Notes under the pieces: generated by a model
Database searches by the model: none
What the model saw: only the letters and a program-made list of their open reading frames with translations
What the model was told of the DNA's origin: nothing
Program-made: the position numbers and the translations under genes
In this document: positions 54,305 to 64,000 of the stretch, in pieces
Numbering within the stretch: the stretch's first letter is position 1
Layout: the number at the start of each line of letters is the position of its first letter
From: Pyropia yezoensis
Lineage: Eukaryota > Rhodophyta > Bangiophyceae > Bangiales > Bangiaceae
Assembly: GCA_009829735.1 (NCBI GenBank)
Contig: CM020618.1
Span: forward strand, 22,429,346 to 22,493,345
Length of the DNA stretch: 64,000 nucleotides
Reading direction: 5' to 3'

Positions 54305-56304
54305 TCCTTAACTGTTACCACGTGGATACCCGCACGTGGCACGCCGGGCCAGCCAGCGGCGGCAGCAGCGGCAGCTCCAGGGGGGATGGGGTGGCCACAG
54401 CCCCCGACTTGGCTGTGCAATCGGACACCGTGTGCGCCCGACTTAGCCGCGCACGCGGCGCATGCGGACGCCGTGACACCGTGTGGGCCGCGGCCTCGGC
54501 CGTCGCCGCGCCAATCGCCTCCGCCTTCGTCGCAGCGGACCCGCTTGCTGCGCGCCCGATAGCTGCCGCCCCGATCGCTGCCGCTTTGGTTCCCGTCCTC
54601 TGGGAACCCACGGTGAGCACGCCCCCCCCCCTCCTTCTTGGAGCTGCCCTCGGCGCCCCTTGGCCGACCGCCACGGAGTGACCAGCGGCGTGGCAACCGC
54701 CACCCCGGAGACCACTGGTGGATCGCCCTCCCGCGGAGGCCGCCCCCATGCCCCTGGGGGATGCCACCCCACTGCGGCGGCCACCTCCTCGGGCGCCCCC
54801 ATCCCCGCCTGAGTCGGCCCCCTTCTCTGAGGCCGCGCACGCCCGGTCGCTGCCACGCGTCTGGCAACTGCCTCTCCCCCTGTACCTCCTTTCGCCCCGG
54901 CGGCCACCGCCCCGCTGCGGCTGCCGTCCATCGCGGCGGCCGCCCCCCGCCCATCATCGGCCCCATTTTTGGCGGCCGCGACCACCCGGCGGCCCACACC
55001 ACGCCGGCGGCCGCCACCCCACTCGACACGGCTCAGGTTGTGTGCATCCTGCTTGCCATCGTGACGCTCGACGTGGACCAGTTGGCGGTTGCTGTGCTTG
55101 GCACCTCCCGTGGGTCGGCCCATCGTCGGCGACCGGAACCACATGCAACTCAATCACAAACACTGCATGGCGTTGCATTTCACAATGTTTCCACTGCAAC
55201 GTGCTGCAAAATCAAGTGAAGACCGTCCACTGATGAAAAAAGAGCACCACTGCAATACATGTCATGACTTGTGTATCGCCGCATCTTCTTGTATTGCGCT
55301 GCAACATAGATCCTTCATGGACATCACCGCTCCTCACACACTGGCCATCGCGACTCCGACAGTCGCATCGGACAAGCTGGTCGAGTCGCGGACGACGGAA
55401 CATCGACCTTTCGTTCTCCACGCGTACGCGCCCGGCCGCCAGTGTCATCTTCGTTTAAAATACATCGCTGAAGAGTCTACCAATTCTTCCGATCGCGCGG
55501 TCCGGACGTTTCACGGCATCTGATTGACCACACAGCCTCGCCCGAGCCTCCATTCACGGAGGCTACTTTTTGACACCCCCTCCTGAACATGCTCCGTTGC
55601 GCATCTACCGACGCCAGTGAGCTGATTCTGGACCCAGCGTGTCCTAAATCGCACCACGACCCTCCATAGCGATGATCCGGTTCCCGGCTCGCGCGCCTCT
55701 CACATTCCCACACAATGCACCTCCCAAGAATCATCCTTGGTGAGGGATACGGTCGTTTCTTTGCCCAAGTCGGAGGACTATCGACTTGGTGCAGTCGCGG
55801 AGATCAAGAGCCTGTGAGCTCACCCGACCATGATTGAAGATTTTACTCGATGGCCTCTCCTTGCTACGTCCTGAGCCATCCCCACCCCTCTTTCCCGGAA
55901 TCTTTGTCTGACCCTTCAAATCATGGTCAATCGCAGCTGCGGATGCTGTCCGACCGACCGTCCTACCCGCCCTCCAGCCCTCTCACTTGCCCATGTCGAC
56001 CCCCTTTCCAAGAAGGGCCCTTGATTCATCAAATCAGCTCATGGAACGTGAGGAAAAATGACGACGGGAGCAAGACGCTCAACATACACACTTCCACTTG
56101 GCACAATCGCTCATAGTCGCTTCAGAGAGAAACATTCAAGTCGATACATGGCCATACAAGCAAGCACCAGAGAACACACTCCCGAGGCGCACAATGACTG
56201 TATGGAAAAGACAGAGTGGAAGTATTCCCGAGTTGCAATCAAATGCAAGGTGTATACAGAGAATTGCAGAGCAAGACATTGAAAGTCACGTACGACAAAG
56301 CAGC
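54305..56304. other. Unassigned region downstream of the transposase gene
   Basis: About 54320-55030 is GC-rich with Ala-rich plus-strand frames (ASAVAAPIASAFVAADPLAA) and Gly/Arg-rich minus-strand ones; neither is recognised. From about 55130 GC drops and words such as TGCAACGTGCTGCAAA appear, as in the introns further right. This may be the 3' part of the transposon at 56.3-59.9 kb. Confidence 0.3.
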
Positions 56305-59300
56305 CTAAGAAGCAAATGCATTGACGAAGAAGCGTCGCTGGTGGAGGTCACTTGCATCAATCGGGTGCGTTGTCGGAAAGTCGATGAGGCCGTTCCGCGT
56401 CACCCAATCGTCCCAGTCGAGCTCAACACAGAGCACCTTCGTATTGGCACTCAAATCAATGGCTTCAAGGTCTGCCTCAGTACAACCCTGCTGATGAACC
56501 CAACGCAGCCGGGTGCACCCATAGGCAGAAAAAGGGCAGTCCGGTACTGCAGTTGTTGCTTCTGCGCGCTCGACGACCACAGTTCTGCGGACCGACCCGT
56601 TCAGGCTCACCACCAAGACACGGGCTCGTCCGTATCGCTCCGAGCCGTCGGACGCCCGGTAGTTCACCCAGTCAAACCAAGGACGGCCCTTGAGATTGGC
56701 TGTCGCCCATAAAGTCGACCGACGTCCGTCCGCCTTTCGCGGCACCTCCTCCGAGAGCCACACACCGGACTGCAAGACGACACAATCAGATGCATCACAT
56801 TGCAATGCGTTGCAGAGCTTAGGCAGGCTTAGATCAACCGCGAGGTCACCAGCTGAGCACGGCCTGCCGCGTGTCCTTACCCGCCTGCGCCGGTTTCCCT
56901 CCCGCCTGACTGCTTTTTGCTCCGCCTCCAAAGGCGAGATGAGGGTCGATATCTGCTCAGCCAACACCATCTGTAGCGCTGCATGTCCGCGGTTCTTGTT
57001 GGTGAGCTGGAAGGCCCGCTTCACATACTTATGCAGCGCCTCGTTCGCGCCGGTGTTGCCGTCAATCACACTCGCGCGCAACAAGAACTCATCTTTGAGA
57101 TGAGATACAGTGCGATGCACCTTGCTCGTGTTGGTCTCGCCAAACAGCTCGTGGAAGTCATTCTCAACCCAATCTGAAAACCACTCGCACAGGTCCTTGG
57201 CATCGCGCCACGTCTTCGCCCGCGGATCGAAGAAGTCCCTGAGCAGCGCCGCCAGCTCACAGATGCTCCATGTCAATATCCCATAGAATCGACGACCGGG
57301 CGCACCTCGCCCAAACAAGCCTGCAACCGCAAACGGCAGGAAATGCACAGCGTCGCGGTGCTCCTTTCCTTTCAGCGTGGCTTGCAACACACCCGGCTTA
57401 ATGAAGTAGCCGGGGGCCACAGAGGGGACGTGATTGGTGCGGCACGCGAAGCGGAACCGCTTGTTAGCGTGACGTATCGACTCGGTGTCTGTCCCATGGA
57501 GGAGAAGTCCCTGTCGTGCAGTCGCCTTCGCGTAGTTGTACACGCCCTTTGTCAGATCCCGACAGATACCAAGATCGATCACCTGGCGAACGAGACGACC
57601 AGGCCATAGCAAAGAGTGCACTGCGGTGGGACGTCTGTCTCGTCACGTACATGATTAGTAAGTGGCAAGAACATACAGGGAATGACAAACATACACAGTG
57701 ACCTCGTACGGAAGACAGCGACATGCAGCGACATACAATCAACAACAGCACACTACCCACACAAACATAAACGAAATGGTAAACGTACATGCAGGCGGTC
57801 GAATCCGATTATTTTGTAGAGCAGAAGACACCCGGAGCCCAGACCCGCCCAGGCTGCCAGTGCAGGTACGATACAGTGGATACTATACTTCATCTCCATT
57901 GCATCAATCACGACACCCGCACCATAGGACCCTCTCATTCGAGCTCCCTTGAGTTGCTTGCCCACCATCTTCAACACGTTGCGCTGCTTGTGTGGCACAC
58001 TCGGCCGACGACCACAGCTGCTTAAAGGAGCCATACAAGGTGTACAGCTGAAGGCCGTACCGTGCCTCTTCAGACACACAATGTCTCGTTCCTCAGCCTG
58101 ATCACTGGCATACAGTACGACGCGAGGCGATACAATGCCTTGCGTACCGTCCAGCATGGTAACTGCAACGCCGAAGTGACTCGCACGCATAAGGTCGCCA
58201 AAGGCCAGGTTGAGCGTGTGCTGCAACACCTGCACACGCGCTGCAGCGGCGTTGGATGCCGAGCACTTCTGGAAGTCTGCCCACACCTGTGGAACATATG
58301 CCACAGTCACCCAAACAGGCACACGCGACAACAAGTTCATAATCCTCATTCTTATCAGGTAAGCAGACACACCTGTGGAGAGGCATGGTGGTGACCAAAT
58401 ATGCGGACACGATGTCAGTACGGTACACATCGTGCAACGCAACAAGATACAACAAAATGCAAGTCGATGCAACACCTCCACAATACAAGGCGACGCACAT
58501 ACGTATCAACGCAACGCTGACGAAGCTGTGGCGCCACATACTGCAGAATGTACCCAATGGTCGCCAAAGATGGCAAGTGGCATGTCTTACCTCCAGAGGT
58601 GGTCACGACGGTACCGTCCGAGTAAAGAGCCAAGGCCAACATGAGCGCACCCATGCCGAGAACTTTGAGCACATCGGCTCTCTGGGCCCCGTACGCTTTC
58701 CCATCGAAGCAGTCACGTAACACGTCGTCGTTCTGCATCGGTGAAAGCCGCGGCTCGCCGCACTCGTCGAGTTCAGGAGTGCAAGCGCGGCAACCTCTTT
58801 CAACCCGAGGACTCTCGACATTGCTTGGGTCGCCTTGCAACACACTGCCTTTGCTTGTATCACAGTTGGGTCGGTCGTAGCGCACACCCTCTCGACAGTT
58901 GCAGGTACCACCTCCACGCTCCCAACGAATAACTGGTGCCGAGGCGACTGCCTTCATGACCTCCGCCATGCCACTGCGGAAGATGATACGCTGCGGTCCA
59001 AGCACGGTAGGAGCGTCGGCCTCCTTCCATCCAAGCGACTGCAACAGTCGCTTCTTCTACTTCTGAACAGCCTCTTTGATGGCGGTTGGAGACTTGAAGG
59101 CGTCCTTGATGGGTCTGGTAGTCGAGCCGGTCCCGTCTTCGACCCGTCGACAAAGGCGATAGAGCCGGGCGACCTCACCCTTCGACAAACCAGTGCCACC
59201 AGACGTACAAACGTAGAACAAGAACTGTCTCGTTGCAGGAGACCTAAATGCAGACACGTGCGTGTGGGATGAAGCAAACGTTGCAGGGTGATACACGGAG

Positions 59301-59932
59301 TTGCTGGCGCACGGCAGTGCGTTGTAGTAGTCTCACACTTGCCCGCACAACGAGGCCCCAAGGTCGCCTGCTCCAATATCCACTTCCCCCGGATGATGAC
59401 GTGCGGCAAGGGAGTACAACTTGGACAAGGCGTGATCCTCCACGTCGTCCGCGGGCTCGATCGACTCGCCTTCTGCCCCCATTCGCATGGATCCACAGGT
59501 CTCAAAACACGCGTCCTCTGCGACAGTTGAACCAGTGTCATCGCTTGGTAGTACCCCCTCCTCGTCCGTCTCGTCACCAGGTTCACTGTGATCCTCGTCC
59601 ATGAATCCATCCGAGTCACTGCTCTCACCGTCACTAGTCCCGACCGAGCTTGCGCAGTCGTCTCCAAGATCGTTAGGGTGAGGGCCTCCATCCTCTTCGC
59701 CCATACCACCTCCAGCCACACTACCAGCATCTTCACCACCGCCACCGACTGTGTCGCCCCCGCCTGCTGCGCCTCCAACTGGATTGGCATCACCGCAGCC
59801 TTCTCCACGAGCATTCCCGGGATCGTCGACGGGACGTCGCCCATCAAAGGCATGGCGCCTCCGTAGGTGGCGACCCAATAAAATGGAGTACACGAACTGC
59901 TCCCCGCAGTCGAACACAGGACAATCGATCAT
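56305..59932 (-). CDS. Plavaka/KDZ-type transposase gene, several exons, with at least one in-frame stop
   Basis: From the ATG at 59932 the product begins with a C2H2 finger (CPVFDCGEQFVYSILLGRH, spacing CX4CX12HX4H) and an acidic linker. A later exon near 59220-58590 contains GLSKGEVARLYRLCRR and ends ALALYSDGTVVTTSG. The intron 58590-58373 (GTAAGA...CACAG) joins it in phase to GVSAYLIRMRIMNLLSRVPV, as expected for the SDxT-x-SG-xSAxPxxL motif of Plavaka-like transposases. Next come VVLYASDQAEERDIVC, with a candidate catalytic Asp/Glu, and CX2C. The last exon, about 57610-56305, has LHSLLWPG, KVHRTVSHLKDEF and NEALHKYVKRAFQLTNKN, the usual C-terminal pattern. A TAG at 59059-59057 breaks the second exon unless it is spliced out. 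Exon borders at 59.3 and 57.9-57.6 kb are not settled. DNA transposon origin is inferred from the family. Confidence 0.6.
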
Positions 59933-61320
59933 CACAGTTGTTCACCGCCGTTGTGTAGCACATTGCATCTCCGTGCATTGACAATTGCAACGCACTGCAA
60001 CTCAGATGAACCACGTGGCTTCGCCAACGAAAATAGCGATGACCCCGGTGCACACCCACGCAAAGGTACACACGGACGACGGAAACACGCGCGCCCCAGG
60101 CATAGAGGACACACGCCGTTCCAGCCGCCGAGTCCGGGGTTGAGGATCAATCCTCCCGCTCGCGAGCAATATCCGTGATCGGTCGACGGAGTGCAGGACA
60201 ATGGGGCAGTCCGACAACGAGCTCACCCCAGTTTGGCAACCAGCTCTCGTCACACCCGTGCCCCGCACCTGTGGACACGCTTTGCAGTGAGCAGAATTGC
60301 TGTGTGTGGCGAGCATGGTGCGCCGGCCCCACCGCAGATCGTGCACAAGGAGATACACAGCAACTCTCATGGCACAATCTCCCCTCCTCGATTTACTTCA
60401 TCACGGTTGTTGGCAAAAATACCCCACCGTACACGCAGGACTACGGAGCTTCCAAGTAGGGATAAGGAGCAGCATATATCATTCAAGTGCCGTGGGAGTG
60501 TGATTGTGTTCGTGAAGTCTGAAGAAATACGGATTTTGTCCTGCAAAGTATGCACACGCCTTGTTCTGGTTGGTCGATACGTAAACGGGCTCCAAGAGTC
60601 TCTTTCCACCGTGAGTTCACCGCACTCAAAGACATAGACGAAGTTAATAACTTACAGTCCTTTATATAGTTGTTACATGTCGTTAATCACAAGAAATGTT
60701 TTGTAAGTACGTGTCTCATTTTAGAGCTGTGACCGCAGAGAATCTGATCGGGACACCCGGTCGAGCAAGCTCCACGTTATATTCGCTCGTCCGACCAATC
60801 ACTGCAATCCGCCACCACGAGCTGGCCCCGCATACACCTATTTGTGGACACAATAGCTGCGGGCACCAACCCCTCCCCCCTGCCCTCCCCCGCGCCTCCC
60901 CGCCCCCCCCCCCCCCCCCCCCCCCCCCTGGCACACACCCCTTCGGAGCTCCCACTGGACCTTGCAATGCACCACACAGCCACCCTCCCCGACAGCCACA
61001 GAGGAGCATACAGCGAGTTCACCCCTGCGAGGCGTCGCAGGGTGGCCCCATACCTGGCCGGTGCGACACAGGGCACAACAGCAGGTCGCTGGCCCTCGAA
61101 GGAGTCACACGCCGATACAGGCCAAGACAGCGGGCCTTCGTCCTTGCGTGTACCGTGCCAGGCGCCGATCCCACAGCTCAAGCGCCTGTACCTGTGGTGA
61201 AGCGCACGTACTTGCTGTTCGAGGGCCTGCAACACACACTCACGTGATGACATCCCCCCCCCCCCCCCCCCCTTCCACCCCCCCCCCCCCCCCCCTTTCA
61301 CCCCCCCCCTCCCCCACCCC
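59933..61320. other. Intergenic, with long C tracts, no gene assigned
   Basis: C runs lie at about 60903-60929 and 61254-61310. A 78-codon plus-strand frame from the ATG at 60966 to 61200 (MHHTATLPDSHRGAYSEFTP) follows the first run by 36 nt but is otherwise unremarkable. The transposase promoter should lie at the left end. Confidence 0.35.
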
Positions 61321-63710
61321 ACGCGCACCAATCTGCCCCCTGCACCAACTACGCCGATTCTGCCCCAACGGCAAGCCGCCCACACGCGCCCCCCCCCCAC
61401 GGACACAACGGACAACGATGCTTCACGCGCGGGCCCGGGGGCCGCGGCACTACCGGCCACGGCGGCCGCGCCCGCCACACCGACCCGGACGGCGGCGTCC
61501 CCGCTAACCGCGCCGGTCTGCGAGACGGATACCGCGGCGGCCGCGCCCGCCACCCTGGTCCAGACGGCGGCGGCAACTTCGGCGGCCGCGCCCGCCGCAC
61601 CGATCGGGCCGGCGGTGGCAACCTCGGTGGCCGCGCCCACCGCAACGATCAGGTCGCCGGGTGCAGTCACGGCGGCCGCGCCCGCCACCTCGACCGGGAC
61701 GGCGGTGTCCCCGCCCACAGCGCCGGTCTGTGCGGCGGGTACCGCGGCGGCTGCGCCCACGGCGCGTTTCCTGGCAGCGGCAAGCACGGCGGCCGCGCCC
61801 GCAACGCCAACCCGGACGGCGGCGTCTCCGCATACCACGCCGGTCTGCGCGGCGGATACCGCGGCGGCCGCGCCCGCCACCCCGGTCCAGACGGCGGCGG
61901 CAACTTCGGCGGCCGCGCCCGCCGCACCGATCGGGTCGGCAGTGGCAACCTCGGCGGCCGCGCCCACCGCAACGATCTGGTCGGCGGTTGCAATCACGGC
62001 GGCCGCGCCTGCCACCTCGACCGGGACGGCGGCGTCCCCGCCCACAGCGCCGGTCTGTGCGGCGGGTACCGCGGCGGCTGCGCCCACGGCGCGTTTCCTG
62101 GCAGCGGCAAGCACGGCGGCTGCGCCCGCAACGCCAACCCGGACGGCGGCGTCCCCGCATACCACGCCGGTCTGTCCGGCGGCTACCACGGCGGCCGCGC
62201 CAGGGGCCGTGCTCGCCCCGGCGGCAACGCCCACGGCGACACCGAGTGGGGCAGCGGCGACGACGTCGGCCGCGCCTTCCGCGCCGATCGAGTCGGAGGC
62301 CGTGCGGCTGGAGGAGGCAGCCACTTTGGCGGCCAGTCGCTCCTTCGGCCAGTCCTGCGGCGGCGGCGACGGCGCTGACTTGCCTGGGGTGACGCCCCCT
62401 GTGACAACGCCCCTCCTGTCGACAGTTGCAACTACTGCGTGGCCGCCGGGTCATCCCTTCACGGACACTGAGGGTAGTGACACCGGGATGAGGCAGACGA
62501 CCCTCACCCCGGAAGGGGCAACCGACGCGTTGCGCGCGGCGCACGCGGCCAGCGCGCTGACGCTGCCGCTAAACCAGGACGGTGGCGGTGGAACCGACGC
62601 TGGGGAAGTGACCGATGACGGCACAGGCGGCGTTTTTGGTGACGCCGGAGGCGCTGTTGGCAACGACGAGCAGGCCGACAAAGCATCACTTGATGGTGTG
62701 GAAGCAGCAGATACGGCACCCCGCGATGGAGACGGTCCCGGCGTTTTGCCTGCTGATACCGTTGTGGGAGACTCATCGGGGGACGACGCCCCTGTAGCAA
62801 CACCAACAGCCGCTGAGAAGCGGACCGCAAGCCCGCGACAACGGTTGAGGTCGGCTGCCACGGTGAAGGTATGGACATATTGTGTACTGCATTGTGTTTG
62901 TTGGATTCTGTTGTGTCTGACCGTGTCACACTGTACGGGATTGCCTTTCGCCACCTCTCATTGTATCTCTGTGCAACTCGCGACGCGCCAGTTCCAATCC
63001 TGGGTCCAGTTGTTGTATCACATGCTAACCGTCACTCACGCGCATGATCGCCTCGTTGTTTTCACTGGCCTCCATGTCTAGAGCGTAGCAGACCAAGAAG
63101 ACAGGTGGTCGAAAGCCACCCATGCGGCGGAAGGCCGCGGGCAAAGGGAAGCAACTGGTACGCCTCAAAAACTGCACCACTCCATGCATTTTGCTTGTCT
63201 TGGACATGTTGTGCTGTTATGGTGCGCGTGACCCTGCTCGTTGGAGGGAAATTATGTGCTGACTTGCCAGCCAACCCTGCTCCCCGCCACTGTTTCACGT
63301 TGCTTCTGGTTCTTTGGAATGTCGTTCATCACCCTCCCTGTCTTTTGTCCCTTCTCAACAGAAGTCTGCGGTGAAGAAGCCAGTCGCGCCTGCGCGCCGG
63401 GCTGCAAAGGCAGTCGCATCCGCGATGGCGGTTGCAGCTTTCACCCCACGCCGTAGAGCCAAGCCGGTATCCGTGCGCAGTCCGCCAAACGCGGTGGCGA
63501 ACCAGAACCAACAGGTACGTTTACACTTTTGTTCTGCTTGCTGTGGTGTGCTTGGCGATACTGCCCGGTCGGGTGCAGGCCCACGCAATGCGCTGTGTTG
63601 CGTGCAACGTGTTGTATGTTTGTATGTATTCAGGGGACTGACCCTACTCCCTCTCCCGTCTTCCGTAAGACTTTGGCTGTCCACCGTCCGCCGACTGCCC
63701 CTCTCGAGCA

Positions 63711-63744
<34 letters not shown>

Positions 63745-63893
63745 CGTCCTGCTTGATCCCCTCGCCATGGTACTTTCTCAGGAGGCGAGCACGGAGAAAC
63801 AGGCACCAGCTGACACGGATGAACAGACACCTGCGGAAGCGCCTCCCCGACCGGCGAAGGCGGTGGCGAGGACAAAGCAACAGGTACGTAGCG
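61321..63893 (+). CDS. Ala-rich repeat protein with basic tail exons, partial at the right edge
   Basis: Exon 1 is open from about 61321 to 62868 and ends AAG|GTATGG. Exon 2 is 63362-63514, phase 0, ending CAACAG|GTACGT. Exon 3 starts at 63634 after a TTCAG and ends at 63893 with CAACAG|GTACGT; the last intron leaves the window. Exon 1 codes for Ala/Thr/Pro repeats including two copies of a 327 bp (109-codon) unit, then an acidic Gly/Asp part. Exons 2 and 3 are Lys/Ala/Pro-rich (KKPVAPARRAAKAVASA, RPAKAVARTKQQ), like linker-histone tails or nucleic-acid-binding linkers. A 32-nt C run inside exon 3 (63712-63743) makes its frame uncertain. The true start is not identified: no ATG lies in frame near 61321. 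Function unknown. Confidence 0.45.
61721..62374 (+). repeat. 327 bp direct repeat, two units, within the Ala-rich gene
   Basis: CGCCGGTCTGTGCGGCGGGT occurs at 61721 and again at 62048, 327 bp apart, with long near-identical stretches following. Within each unit a ~60 bp degenerate module (ACGGCGGCCGCGCCCGCCAC) recurs. The second copy decays after about 62190. The unit is a multiple of three, so the frame is preserved. Confidence 0.65.
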
Positions 63894-64000
63894 TCGGAGT
63901 CCACGTCGCGCAACGCCACGACCCGGTCCTTGTCGTGTGTTGTATTTGTGTGCTGCTGGTTGTACAGGCCTGTATTGCACGTTGTATGATACTGTATGTT

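Overview
This is a nuclear window from a GC-rich eukaryote with few introns. Three conserved eukaryotic genes fix this: the C-terminal part of the TORC1 subunit Raptor, a Bet1-type Qc-SNARE, and the inner-ring nucleoporin NUP93/Nic96. Alanine-, glycine- and arginine-biased proteins, short GT-AG introns, long C/G homopolymers and dense transposon debris would fit a bangiophycean red alga of the Porphyra/Pyropia kind. That placement is an inference from style, not from a marker gene.

Layout. 1-15 kb: Raptor on the plus strand, cut by the left window edge; the two-exon SNARE on the minus strand; a retroelement pol fragment struck by a ~980 bp LTR; a coding-like but frame-inconsistent stretch at 11.5-12.7 kb; and a secreted FG-GAP/UnbV protein on the minus strand. 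15-30 kb: a DNA transposon remnant whose left terminal repeat carries a hAT-type MITE with a recognisable 8 bp target duplication; a short ORF ended by a second, inverted ~980 bp LTR; a broken Ty1/copia element at 20.5-25.1 kb; a SET-like ORF; and a LINE reverse-transcriptase fragment. 30-45 kb: two adjacent Ty3/gypsy elements, the first reduced to gag and protease, the second holding all pol domains but broken, followed by a 1.6 kb DNA element with hairpin ends.

45-64 kb: NUP93 on the plus strand. Its N-terminal codons are separated from the rest by a second copy of the same hAT-type MITE, so the MITE may now act as (part of) an intron. Next come a convergent secreted His-Gly-Pro pentapeptide-repeat protein, small MITE-like inverted repeats, a zinc-finger transposase of the Plavaka/KDZ kind with several exons on the minus strand, and a repeat-rich multi-exon gene that runs off the right edge.

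The host genes do not form an operon or one pathway: Raptor serves TORC1 signalling, the SNARE serves ER/Golgi fusion, NUP93 serves the nuclear pore, and two products are secreted. What links the window is transposon pressure on compact genes, plus a recurring C-homopolymer about 30-45 nt upstream of several start codons.
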